A stretch of DNA of 47,356 nt from Stemphylium vesicarium (taxonomy: Eukaryota > Ascomycota > Dothideomycetes > Pleosporales > Pleosporaceae): contig QXCR01000195.1 in the NCBI GenBank assembly GCA_004380135.1, positions 1 to 47,356 of the forward strand. The letters are read 5' to 3'. Under the pieces are notes generated by a model, which was not told the origin of the DNA, did not search any database, and saw nothing but the letters and a program-made list of their open reading frames with translations. Made by a program: the position numbers and the translations under genes. This document shows positions 1 to 10,884 of this stretch, one piece after another. Position 1 is the stretch's first letter; each line of letters opens with the position of its first letter.

Positions 1-290
1 AGTTTGCTCCTCTGTTACAGTAAGCTTTGAGATTCCAGGCCGTGTTTGGCGTCGATTTGTGATTCCGTGAAGCCGATCAGAGAGCCGCTGATGTTGTACG
101 CTAAAGGCTGCAGCAGCGCGTCGCAGGCTCTTGAATTGGCCTAAGTTATAGGCCTGAAGAGCAAGATCAATTCTGCCTTCTTCGTACGATGAGTTAGGCT
201 TGTTTTGAGATTGCATTGCACTTCGTACGTGGTGTTCGCGATGCCAAGAAAAAGTGGCCGGCTCACTGGGGTGGCCGGCTCACTGGTGCT
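1..290. other. Normal-composition sequence left of the repeat block
   Basis: This stretch has ordinary base composition with many CA/TG dinucleotides, unlike the TA-saturated sequence that follows. I see no coding frame I can defend. It ends with a 16-base unit (GTGGCCGGCTCACTGG) present twice in near-tandem at about 252-285, directly before the composition change near 290. It is probably the flank or remnant of something cut by the retrotransposon block. Confidence 0.4.
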
Positions 291-1079
291 TTACGTTATT
301 TATATACTTAAAGGATATTTAAGTAAGGTGCGATAAGAGCTTTATAAGCTAGAACGTCGCCCACTAGGTAAGCGCGGCTACGTTTGCGGGTCTTCTAAAG
401 AGATCCAAGGATCTAGAGATAGGAGTGCGCATATTTACTACCTCTATTATAGACATTAATAAGGCGCTAGCGCTAAAGAAGGTAGTAGATATAAGATTAT
501 TGCTACTAGAGCACTATTAGAGCTACTATAAGCTCTTTAATCTAAAAAAAGTAGCGAAGCTTCCTCTATATAGAGAATCTAGAGTAGACTATTAAATTAA
601 GTTTGAGTTAAAGGATAGTTAGTAGCCATAGCCGCCGTAGGGCCCGCTATATAGTATATTAAGAGGTAAGCTTTTAGTACTCTAAAAGGAGCTTACCTCC
701 CTACTTAAGAAGGGATTTATACGTATAAGTAGCTCGCTAGCTTTAGCGCTAGTCTTATTTACTAAGAAACCTAGAGAAGAACTCTAATTATATATTAACT
801 ACTAAGCGTTAAACGTAATAACTAAGAAAAATAGGTACCTATTACTACTTATCTAAGAGACGCTTAATAACCTAAGTAAGGCTAAATAGTTTATTAAGCT
901 AGACGTAATCGCAGCCTTCTATAAGATCTATATAGCTAAAAGTAATAAATAAAAGATAGCTTTCTAAACGCGTTTTAGTCTCTTTAAGTAGTTAGTAACC
1001 TCTTTTAGTATAGTAAATTCCCTAAGTACCTTCTAGCGGTATATTAACTAGACCTTAAGAGAGTACCTTAACGAGTTCT

Positions 1080-1339
1080 ACTTAGTGTAAAAATTAGGAT
1101 AGAGCAACACAGCGTATACAAGCGCGATCCTCTATCGAGTGTTACTAGAGCGGTTCGCTGCTTATAAGGGTAGGAAAAGGGGGGGGGGGTTTACGCTAGC
1201 AGAGCCTTCCCTGCCCCAACCTATGCCGATCTGGGGCGGTCTACGCCAGGGTCGCAGCGACCGCGCTCAACGAACCGTGACAGAACGCGCGCCACGAAAC
1301 CGCGACAGACCGCGCGCAACGAACCGTGACACTTAGTAT
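1080..1339. mobile_element. Young GC-rich insertion inside the relic RT, with target duplication
   Basis: The RT frame stops abruptly at 1088 and resumes at 1331. Both junctions carry ACTTAGT followed by G/A-T-A (1080-1089 and 1331-1340), a 7-bp perfect or 10-bp one-mismatch target-site duplication; the mismatch is the TG to TA change expected of RIP. Ignoring the insert and one duplication copy, the RT reading is continuous. The ~240-bp insert is GC-rich, retains CA dinucleotides, holds an 11-G run (1179-1189) and ends in three imperfect ~23-bp tandem units (1262-1332). I see no terminal inverted repeats and no ORF beyond a chance 65-codon one. It may be a non-autonomous element (SINE- or MITE-like); class unknown. 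Confidence 0.65.
1262..1332. repeat. Three imperfect ~22-25 bp tandem units
   Basis: Units at about 1262-1285, 1286-1310 and 1311-1332 share the core CGCGC...AACGAACCGTGACA with a few substitutions. They form the right end of the insertion in the RT relic and directly abut its right target-site duplication. Confidence 0.7.
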
Positions 1340-4099
1340 ATCTTAACGACGTGCTAATCTATATAGACGGTAGTCTACACTAATACTAAGAGTAGGTCTG
1401 AAAGGTCCTTAGTAAGCTTTAGGGGGCAGGCCTCTACGTAGATATTAAGAAATGCGAGTTTAAGGTAAAGTCTACTAAGTACCTTAGCTTTATTATTAAC
1501 GCTAGAAAGAATATTTATATAGATCTAGATAAGGTTAAAGCTATTAAGAACTAAGAGGCTCCTAAAATAGTAAAAGGCGTTTAGTTATTTTTTAGCTTTA
1601 TAAACTTCTACTAAAGATTTATTAGAGACTTTACTAGAATAGCTTTCTCTCTTACTTAATTAATAAGAGATATAAGCTTTATCTAGAGACCTAAAGAATA
1701 ATTAGTATTTAATAAGCTAAAGGAGATCTTCCTTATAGAGCTAAATCTCGCTATTTTTAATCTAGAACGCGATATAGTGCTAAAATGCGACTTATTAGGC
1801 TACGTAGTGGGAGGAGTACTATTATAATATAACAATAAGGGAGTACTACGACCTTGCGCATACTTCTCTAGAGAGAATAACGCCTATAAGTGTAATTATA
1901 AGATCTATAATAAGAAGCTACTTACTATTATCTACTATCTTAAGAAGTAGAATACTAAACTATGTTTAGTTAAGAGCTTTAAAGTAATAATTAACTATAA
2001 AAACTTTAAGTACTTTATAAAGCTAAAGCTCTTAAATAAACGTTAGATACGCTAAGCTGCGCTACTAAGTCACTATAATATAGAATTACTATATTAACTA
2101 GATAAGTAGAATATAAGAGCCGACGCCCTCTTAAGGAGAGAATAAGACATACCTATAAGCGCTAAAGACGAGCGTCTTTAGAAGCGCGTAGTATAGATCT
2201 TAAAACCTACGTCCTAATACTACGAGGAAGCTAGCGAGGACGAGGAAGACTTAGTAGATAGCTAGGTATTATTAGTAAGGACACGTATAGGGCGTACTAG
2301 AGTGCGTCCTAGTTTAACTAAAGAACTATTAGACACTGTTAGTAACGACGGCGCAGCGCAGCTAGACACTGCTAGCGGGGACAGCGTAGAGTAGTTAGAG
2401 CACGAAGGAGAGGCGCTTATAGAATAAGCTAGTTAACAGACTTAGCCGTAGTAGATAGAAGCCTAGCTTAGTAGAATAAGTTAGAGACGTTATAGCTAGA
2501 GGCCCTAAAGAATAATTAGTAGTATAAAAATACTAAGTAAGCTATAGTTAACTAAGAATAAAGGTTCTCTCTAAGTATAGGCGTAAAGTATTTAATCTTA
2601 GAATACTTAATAAATAACTAAGAAGCGTTATTATACTAAAGTAGAAAATAGATACTAAATAGTAAGAACTTATATACCTAAATTATTAGTAAAGTCTATA
2701 GTTCCCTCTTAGCTAGCTATCTAGATAGAGAAATTACCTACTATACGCTAGCTCGTAACTTCTTCTAGCTAGGCATAATAGAAAGTATTAGACGTTACGT
2801 ACGGAATTGCGACGTATACGGAAGGACGAAGCCTTAGAGAGAAGAAGTCTAGAGACTACTTAAGCTACTATCTATCTCTAATCGCCTCTAGAAAGAAATC
2901 TTAATAGACTTTATTAAAAGACTATCTACTAGTAAAGGTATAAAGAACTTTATAGTAGTAATTAACTATTTAGGAAAAGAATATATCTTTATTCTACTAC
3001 TTAATATAAGAATAGAGATAGTAGTCTAAGTATTCCTTAGGTACGTAGTCGCTTACTACTAGCTATCTAATATAATTACGTCTAACTAAGGTAGCTAGTT
3101 TATAAGCCTATTATAGGAGCGCCTTTATAAGATTCTAAAGATTAAGTAGCGACTATTAATAGCTTTCTACCCGCAGACGGATAGGTTAATAGAGCGAATA
3201 AATAGCGTGTAGGAAGCGTATATCTAAGCGTTTACTAGCTAGGCATAAGATAATTAGGCACCTCTTTGCCCTATAGCCTAGATAGCGATTAATAGAAGAG
3301 ACGTAATATTAATAGGAGTATTCCTATTCTTCCTATAACATAGTTACTACGTAGACCCGCTATAGCTAAAAGTACTCTAAGGCGCTAATTACAAAAAGTA
3401 TAGTACTAAAGAGCGCTTAGAGCGTAAGAAGGCTAAGACTATCGCGGCTAAGTTCTAAGAAGTATTTAACTTAGTTTAAGCTAGTATAGCTAAAGCCTAA
3501 GTTAAATAAGAGAAGTAGGCGAATAAGCACTATAAGAAGGCTAGAAAGTATAAGGTTAGTAATAAGGTCTAGCTAAGACTTAATAAGTAGTATAGTACTA
3601 GCCGCGAGTCTTATAAGCTTAATTAGAAAAGTGCTAAATATACTATAATTAAGATAGTTAATAGTTATTTAGTTAAACTAGATACTCTACTAGGTTACTA
3701 CCCTATTTTCTACGTTAACTATTTTACTCTACTAGCATAGACCCGCTACTAAGTTAAGTATAAGATAACTACTAGCTACTACCGCTATAAGTAAATAGAG
3801 AGAAGGAGTACGTTATAGAGAATATTATCGCTAAGTAGCTTAAGCGCTAGAGGCGTAGATAGAAGCTATACTATAATATTAAGTAGAAAGAGTACTACTA
3901 AATATCTCTTAAACTAGTAGAACTACTAGAGAAGATAGAAGCGCTAAAATAATAGTTAACTTATATAAAGGGCCTTTAAGATAGTAAAGGACGCCTACTA
4001 GAGTATTTTTAGTAGATTCTACTCTTAAGTAGAGAGGAGAAGAGAGGTATTATAATAAGCTAAAGCCTAATTAGCTTATTTCTTAATAGGATCTTAGTT

Positions 4100-4670
4100 A
4101 CGTGCGTAAGGCGCACTATTTATAGAATCTAGGTAAGCCGCTAGATACCTAGATTCTATACTAGCGCGCTAGTAAAATAATATTCTAAGCCGCCGCCCCT
4201 AAATAACCTTTAGAGTGTAGCTATCCTTAGTTCCTTTCTCTATCGAATACAATCTTAGTATACCTGTGCGATAGCTCTCCGAGCGTAGCCCCTTACATCT
4301 TTTTAGAGGGAGGCCTCTTTAGTCTTCTTTTAGCTCTTCTTAGTTTATTATATTATTATCTACTTATATTTATATTATATAAGTAGGGTCTTACTAACTT
4401 ATAATACTAATAAGTAGCTATTCTTAATTCTAACTCGTTACGTATAAAAAAGAAAAGTAAAATAAGAGTAACCTTTCTTATAATATTATAGGCGGAAAAA
4501 GGCCTACTAACGAGTATACATTTACTCCTATGTATAGAATAAGAAAGGTAGAGAAAAGAAGTGTAGGTATCCTCCTTCGTACGGTACTTATGCTTTGCGC
4601 TACCTCTACGCTAGCGTTCCGCGCTAGCCTAAAGTAAGAAGGTAGCAGTACTTAGGCGTAGCCCTTTACA
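4100..4670. other. RIP-degraded tail, possibly the 3' LTR of the gypsy relic
   Basis: TA-rich sequence with no recognisable coding frame lies between the chromodomain segment and the hAT relic. A purine-rich stretch at about 4026-4050 is where a polypurine tract would be expected, so an LTR could start soon after it. No second LTR copy exists in the window, so this cannot be tested here. Composition becomes less extreme near 4570-4670, close to the junction with the hAT relic. Confidence 0.35.
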
Positions 4671-5567
4671 GATTTTACTAAGCGCCCGCGACAGCTGCCG
4701 GACGACACGCGGCTTTAGGTGGTTATATAGGCGCATAATAAAGTAAGTAACACTTATATAAGACGCCTAAAGCGCTGCCTTAGCCTACGGGTTAGTAGCT
4801 ATAATAAGGCGCTAGAATGTAGGGCTCTTAAACTTAGAGAGTAGGTAGTTATTCTTAATAAGCAAGCTTATAGCCTCTATTTAAAAGCGCTAAGTATTAA
4901 AACTAAGGAGCTTATTAGCAGCAGTTTGCGATATCTTAGAGCTATTTTACTTAAGCATGCGCTCTAATTAGCTAACCTTAGTGCTGGCAGTAGTCTTGCC
5001 AGGTGGGCTCTGGCCATGGCCGCGTTTCTGCTCCTCCAGATGTCGCGCTACAGCCGTGGTTGAGCGCGTTGTCTCGTATATCCCGCTCATCGGAGTTATC
5101 TTATGGTCGTAGCAGTAACGGCACACAAAGAAGAGTTTGCTTGGATCTCTCAGCAACGCGACGCGCTAGCCGTAGCGATAGATCCAGCTTTTTCGCGACG
5201 ACTGCGACGAAGCTAGGCGTACGTAACGCGGTAAAAGGCTGAAGTCGAGGCCTTCAAAATCGTCCATCAGGCTCGTGTCAGACTCCTCATATGTAGCCAC
5301 GTCATCAGCTGCCGAAGACGCTGCTGTTGCCTGCTCGCTGCCCTCAGTGGGTGCGACAATAGTGTCTTTAGGCCGCGCCTTACGCAGCCGCGACTCAAAA
5401 TTTAAGGCCTAAAACGCCTCGCTAATAGCTCTACGAGGCGACTGACGCGGTTGCGATAGCTAGCTCTCAACGAGTATAGGCTGGCTGGCGGAGCCGCTGG
5501 CAGCGGGCCTTCTGGCTCGTTTGCTTGGGGTGGCAGCAGCGTCGTCGACGCGTCTTTTAGGCAGCAT
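4670..5567 (-). pseudogene. hAT-family transposase relic with BED-type zinc finger (5' part)
   Basis: From an ATG at 5567 reading leftwards, one frame runs through a low-complexity N-terminus (KRAR basic patch, acidic stretch) into a segment typical of fungal hAT transposases: SWIYRYG, then LFFVCRYCYDHKI, GIYETTRSTTA and ARHLEEQKRGH (about 5215-5000). CxxC...H...H is the BED zinc-finger spacing. The frame continues, with TAG/TAA interruptions, into a second hAT-like segment (about 4920-4672; RLIIATNPQAKAAL and MRLYNHLKP patterns). It is lost at about 4670, before the catalytic core. In-frame TAGs such as the one near 5173 fit C-to-T changes. Dead element; remaining transposase is absent. Confidence 0.7.
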
Positions 5568-6000
5568 AGTGGTGATAGTATAATAACAACGATAGGAGTA
5601 AAAAGGTAGAGTAATCTAGGCTCTATTAGTAGCACTAGGACTAGAATATATATAAATCGTATTAGTTTACTATGCTATAAGAACTAAGATCTATATCTCT
5701 ACTAGCTACTATTATAGGCGCTAAGCCCTATACGCACTAGCCTATAAGTATAAAAAGATAGGATAAAACCTAGGTTATATATCCTAAGGCCTATATAGTA
5801 GCTAATAGGCTTAATTAGATAGCTAGTAGATAGATAAATAGTTTTAACGCCTCTACTACCTTACTATATTAATCTAATTAAGCTAATTAATTAAGCTTTA
5901 TCTCTTAAGCTTAATTACTAACTAATCTCTATGCGAGAGGCTTAATTAATAGAACTATTAGCTTAATTATAGATTAATTAAGCGCTTGTAAGCCGCTTGA
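5568..6000. mobile_element. Upstream end of the hAT relic with AT-rich subterminal repeats
   Basis: This TA-rich sequence lies upstream of the hAT start codon. Between about 5800 and 5985 the motif CTTAATTA/TAATTAAG recurs many times in both orientations. Clustered short subterminal repeats are typical of hAT ends and are bound by the BED finger (family knowledge). I could not define the terminal inverted repeat or an 8-bp target duplication. Confidence 0.45.
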
Positions 6001-6101
6001 TTGTTGACAGGTCTGGCGGAGACATGAAACTGTGATACGTGATACAAGAGGAAAGACTCCAAAGCCGTGACATGTAATGAGAGCTTGTACGCCATCAAGC
6101 G

Positions 6102-7330
6102 GTGTCCTTCTGGTTCTACTTCTGGTTCTGGCTACCGCTTGCTTCTCGACTAGGCGTCGGCGTGCAATATGCAGCTACAAGCCGTAGTATGCTTCTTGGC
6201 GGGAAGATGATCAATGACTTGGCTATCGGATGCATCTTCGCGTCAGCTACAGCCTGGGCATCGGATATCTCTCCTCTACGCCCGCGTGGCCCCCTTCAAT
6301 TTAGCATCGTTCTCTTCATGGTTTTGATGCAAGCATTCGGCCTTGTGACGATCTGTGTCTACATCGGAGACATGTCCCCTTCGGCATTTCGCAAGATCTT
6401 TGCCTCCCAATGGATCTGGCCTGCCGCCGCAGGCTCAGCATTCGTTCTCGTTTCGGAGTCGCCAATGCTCTTGTTGCGAAAAGACAAGTTTGAAGCCTCA
6501 AAGAGCACGCTGTCTCGACTTGACGGATCCGACAACAACATCGACGCTTGTCTCGCCGTTCTGCGCAAGCAAGTTGACCAACAGCGCTTGGAGACCGAAG
6601 CACATGGGGACGCTAGCTATCTCGAGCTGTTCCGAGGCACGAACCTCAAGCGCACACTCACGGTCGTCTGGCTATGCCTCGCCGCTGGACTGAATGGCGC
6701 TTCTTTGCTGTCTCAGAACACATACTTTCTTATCATCGCCGGTCTCCCTGCCGTTCATGCCTTCGACGTTGGTGTCGGCGATTTCGGTCTTGCCATTATC
6801 GCCATCGTATCCAGTTGGTTCCATATGGACAAGTTCGGTCGCCGCTCTATCTAGCTTGCTGGCGTCGCTGTCAAAATCGTCGTCATGGCAGTGGTTGGAG
6901 GACTGTACTACTCGTCGACTAAGGGGAGCTTATGGGCTATTGCCATCCTGATGTAAGCCCAACGCGTGAATAACTAGGACTTTGCGTGGAAACTGATGGT
7001 TGTACGATAGGAGTGTCCTCCTTGCATGGCAATTACTCACGATGACCTCCATTGGCTGGGTCATCACGGCAGGGATGTCGTCCTACCGTCTACGGGCAAA
7101 GACACAGTCGATCGGCGTCATACCAAAAGCGGCAACAACATGGCTTTTCACCTTTACAGTGCCGTACACGTACAACACCGACTCCGGCAATCTAGGCGCT
7201 GCTACTGGCTCCGTCTTCATGGGTAACTCTATCCTTCTGATGGTGGGCTCTTGATACCTGGTTCCGGACATGCATGGTTTCACTACAGATGAGGTAGATT
7301 GGCTCTACTCGCATATGATCCCAGTCAGGT
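6102..7330 (+). pseudogene. Sugar (maltose-type) MFS transporter pseudogene
   Basis: The 250-codon frame at 6102-6854 and a downstream piece match the middle and end of fungal MAL-type sugar permeases: LLGGKMINDLAIG, ATAWASDISP...RGP, DKFGRR, then after a probable intron (about 6954-7011, GTAAGC...ATAG) SSYRLRAKTQSIGV, a TM segment, YNTDSGNLGAATG and LVPDMHGFTTDEVDWLY. At least two in-frame stops break it: TAG at 6852-6854 just after DKFGRRSI and TGA at 7252-7254 where the family has a continuous helix. The first ~110 residues, including the first transmembrane helices, are missing: similarity starts at about 6100, right beside the transposon block. Non-functional as a transporter. Confidence 0.8.
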
Positions 7331-8269
7331 GTTTCCTAAATTATTCTGACGGAAGCGCGAAAGACGGTGTTGCAGCTACGACTAAAAAATCAGGGGAATG
7401 ACTTAAAGAGCTGGTCGACCTTGTAAGCAAAACGACGACAGGCCATTTGGTCATTAGCACCACTATGTACTATGCCGTCAGATTTCGCAACAATAAATCC
7501 TAAGCATCGTATTCTGTCCCGATCTTGGCCCAAATCGATGATGGATTCCAGCTTCCAATTCGTTAACATTATTCGATTCTGTCGCTGATATCCTGCGAAT
7601 GCATGTCGGCCGACGTTCGAAGGCTGACAGCGCATTTGGTGGGATGCCGAAGGCGACAAACTGGAATTGCCTCGGGCCGTTTGTTAATCTCGCGGGAAGT
7701 CCCGACAACAATTCCAAACCATGCATGACTTGGAACATGTGGCCGGCTATCCTAGAGATTGTATGGTTGCGGCAAGCCGGTTTTGTCAACAATTTCTTTT
7801 GAGGCTTTGCGTTGGTGCCTAATAATTGTGGGCAGTCTAGTAAAAATAGTCTTAGCCACCCCTACCATTGCAGCATTACTACCCCAGACATCCTCCGCGA
7901 CGGCGAAAGTATGTAGTTAAAGTGGGGCACATGGTGCGCAGTCAGCGAGACGTTTCATCCGCATCGCAACCAGGAACTAATCGGGACTTGAAGTGAACAG
8001 ATGCGTGTCTAGTACATATGACAAGATGACAGCAAGGGTTCCTAGCAGAGAGGCCGACTGAGAATCTACTGAAGCAGCATATCCGAGGCTGCCGGCATTC
8101 CAAATACCGCGAAGTATCCTAATACTTGCGATGTATAAGAGCGAGATGCCTCGCCCTGGAATAGGAACTCCACAACATTACTTGCGCAAGATATCACCTA
8201 CGATCACTCGAAACACTCGCTGGCCATCTGCTCTTCAGAAAATACCCTTCTTACTATCTGTTCCCCAAA
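7331..8269. other. Intergenic region without a recognisable gene
   Basis: Only short ORFs without family resemblance occur here. The right-hand part (about 7900-8269) is the promoter and 5' leader of the alpha/beta hydrolase. Nothing else is seen. Confidence 0.4.
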
Positions 8270-9245
8270 ATGAGTTCACTCCGAAGAGACATTGAATTCC
8301 GCACTGTGGACGGAACAATATTGCGAGGCTATTTCTATCCCACATCCCGACACGAACCCAGCCCATGCGTAATCATGACTCACGGGGTACGTACCAACGC
8401 GTGATCTCAATCTCTCAAATTACTATGCTAAGCAACAGCTCTAGTTCTCTGGGCTAAAAGAGCAATTCCTTCCAGACTTCGCTTCGCGTTTCAGCGACGC
8501 AGGCTACGCAGCACTGATATACGACCACCGTACCTGGGGCACAAGCGACGGCTCTCCTCGCAACGAAACCGATCCGACAAAGCAAGCGCTAGACTACGCC
8601 GACGCGTTCGATTACGTGTCCTCGCTACCCGAGGTAGACGCGACAAAGATCGTATACTGGGGAAGCAGCATGGGTGGTGGAATCAGCATTCTTGCTGCGG
8701 CATTTGACAAACGTATCGCAGCCGTGATAACACAAGTCCCCTTCGTATCTGGAGAGGCCATCAAACCAGTTATACAATCTCACCTCCCAGCCATATATGC
8801 CGATCGCCTTAGCATCAAAAGTGGGAATCCGCCCGCCATGGTCAAAGTCATCTCGGAGACACCCGAAGCGGCAGCGAGAGGCGATTCGGGAGCGCTAATG
8901 GGACGACCGGATACACTTCCTTACCTGACGGAACTAGCTCGACGCAATCAGGACTGGGAAAAAGAAGTGACGTTGCAATCTGTGTTTAACATTGGGATTT
9001 GTGAACCCAAGGCTTTCATCCATCGGATCGCGCCTACGCCGCTTCTAATGATAGTGGCGGAGGAGGACGTGACTGTGCCTACGGCCTCGCAGCACGAAGC
9101 TTTCGCTACGGCTAAGGAGCCGAAGACAATGGCTGTGATCAAGGATTGTGAGCATTTTGATTTGTACTTTGGGGAAAAGCTTGAAGAGAACATGGCTGTG
9201 CAGTTGGACTTTCTGAAAGCGACGGTGGGGAAGGTTGGGGCTTAA
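8270..9245 (+). CDS. Alpha/beta hydrolase, polyketide-transferase/dienelactone-hydrolase-like
   Basis: Two exons, 8270-8386 and 8445-9245, joined across a 58-nt intron (GTACGT...CTAG) give 305 residues, the usual length of this family. The first exon has the beta-strand pattern RDIEFRTVDGTILRGYFYP and ends at VIMTHG; exon 2 carries the oxyanion-side strand YAALIYDHRTWGTSDG, the nucleophile elbow GSSMG (Ser114), a likely acid Asp247 in EEDVTVP and the catalytic His276 in DCEHFD. The pattern resembles fungal cluster hydrolases related to polyketide transferases and X-Pro peptidase-like proteins, which hydrolyse or transfer acyl/ester groups. The exact substrate is not deducible. It runs tail-to-tail with the aldo-keto reductase, 77 bp apart, at the left edge of the metabolic block. 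Confidence 0.82.
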
Positions 9246-9322
9246 GGGAAAGAAGTCAAGGGAGCTATCGCTATGTAGGAAGATCAGCGAGTGCTTCGAT
9301 AGTCTATTGGGTTCCGTTTCAT

Positions 9323-10347
9323 CTACACAGTAAACTTTGTCTTGTTCTCCTCGGCGAAACCTTCCGCAATCTTTTGTACCTGTTCATCACCCAGTTCCTC
9401 GAAGATGTCGAAACCCCACCGCGACTGCACATTGAACCGCTTGTGCCTTTCCAGTCCGCTTAACTCTTCAAGTGCATCCTTTGGTAGCTCTTTGACTTGC
9501 ATGTTGCTCTTGATGCGGCTTGGTGTGACGCTCTTAGGCAGCACCACGGTGCCGCGCTGAATACCCCAGCTAGCGAGAAGTTGTCCGCCGTCCAAGCCTA
9601 GCCTGCGACCTAGCACACCCACCAGCTCATCTTCAACCGTACGTGGCTCGCCTGTTTGGTTGTTGCCAAGGGGCGAGTAAGCTTCGATGAGTATGCCTTT
9701 GCTTTTGCAGAAGTCGAAGAGAGCGGCCTGTTGCAGATAAGGGTGTGCTTCGATCTGGTTTACTGCGGGGATTACATCTGTCTTGGAAAGCAAATCATTC
9801 AGGCGGTTGATTGTGAAGTTCGAGACGCCTATGGCGCGGACTTTGCCGGTGGACAGCAGTTTCTCCATGGCCTTGTAGGTGGTTGCGGGGTCGATGTCTA
9901 CGAGATCGAAGACGCCGTTTTCACGCAGAGGGAACCATTTGCCCGATTTTCCATTGAATGCCCTGAGGTATGTTAGTATGCGATGCACTGAAATTGTTGT
10001 TGAGGAACATACACAGGCCAGTGCATGAGGAACAAGTCGAGATATTCAACACCGAGGTCTTGTAGCGATTTGTCGAGCGCACTCTCCACATCTTCGGGTG
10101 CATGTTTCGTATTCCATAGCTTGCCGGTCAGGAATATCTCCGAGCGGGAAACACCGCTTCTTCTGATGCCGTCGCCTACTTCGGCTTCATTGCGATAGAT
10201 GGCGGCGCAGTCGATGTGGCGGTAGCCCGCCTTGAGGGCTGTTTCTACTGCCCTTTCAACTTCACCGGGCTTTGCCTGCCATGTGCCAAAGCCAACGGTA
10301 GGTATTTGCGCACCCGTGTTGAGGATAAAGTGTGTGGAAATGGGCAT
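9323..10347 (-). CDS. Aldo-keto reductase
   Basis: Exons 10347-10013 and 9962-9323 (intron 9963-10012, GTATGT...CTAAC...CAG) yield 324 residues. The (beta/alpha)8 NADPH-dependent reductase signature is complete: GFGTW near residue 20, HIDCAAIYRNE with Asp46 and Tyr51, Lys76 in LTGKLWNTKH, His109 in MHWPV, then GVSNF and the C-terminal VLPKSVTPSRIKSN cofactor loop. Asp-Tyr-Lys-His is the catalytic tetrad. These enzymes reduce aldehydes and ketones to alcohols in the cytosol (yeast GCY1/YPR1-like). Next to an enzyme that reductively releases an aldehyde or alcohol, it could reduce that product; this is inference. It diverges from the Zn2Cys6 gene across about 280 bp. Confidence 0.9.
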
Positions 10348-10631
10348 GGTGACGGCAGTATAAAGTTGGATGGAAATGAGTGCGAAGCCCTAGTGAGGGT
10401 AATGCTTGTACTGAGGATGAGTCCATGGCAAACCGAGCGACATATATCTCCATTCTCATACTCATTTCCGCGCCCATTCCTACTTTGCTGCAACAAAGTT
10501 GCAGTTGCAGGGGGTTACGGGCGGGTGTCGGAAGCCTCGGAGGAAGGAACGACCCCGCGTTCACGGTGCCGAAGCGGAAGGCACGCTGATTTGCGCGGCG
10601 CGATAACTTCCATCCCTCCTACACCACAACC
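10348..10631. promoter_or_regulatory. Divergent promoter between aldo-keto reductase and Zn2Cys6 regulator
   Basis: This 284-bp segment separates the - strand AKR start from the earliest plausible start of the + strand regulator. If the regulator starts at 10885 instead, the spacer is 537 bp. No specific operator could be assigned. Confidence 0.45.
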
Positions 10632-10884
10632 ATGGTTACTGGACCAACACCCGCATTCGCACCCGCACCCGCACCGTCCACGAGTCGTATGTTCCCGCCG
10701 GACCTCCCCATGAAGTGATTCCTTTGCGAGTACTGTATGCGCCTAGGAGCCTTAGTGAGCGAGCCCCACCCTCGAGTACCCCCTCTGACCTGGCCTAGCG
10801 CACCATGCTTCACCCGCGCAGATTAGCAGCACAATACCGCAGAAGCGGAGCGCAGATGTCGTCTCCGATGGCCGCCGTCAACGC

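Larger units (their letters stand above)
290..4100 (+). mobile_element. RIP-degraded Ty3/gypsy chromovirus pol relic (5'-truncated)
   Basis: Read conceptually on the + strand, with many TAA/TAG codons, this block follows the order of gypsy pol: pre-RT linker (about 500-600), reverse transcriptase (about 600-1350) with a YLND version of the YxDD box near 1340, RNase H ending in an IRADALLRR motif (about 2113-2142), integrase zinc-binding N-terminus (about 2750-2830), integrase core with a PQTDR motif (about 3170-3185), and a C-terminal chromodomain-like segment (about 3790-3930). Chromodomain gypsy elements are chromoviruses. No gag and no left LTR are present, so the copy is 5'-truncated at about 290. 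TA steps are very frequent and CA/TG rare (none in 2521-2580), which is the RIP signature. It cannot encode a functional protein. Confidence 0.85.

Noticed and set aside
1139..1336. 65-codon + strand ORF in the GC-rich insert
   Set aside because: It spans a G homopolymer and tandem repeats and stops at the insertion border; looks like chance reading of repeat DNA.
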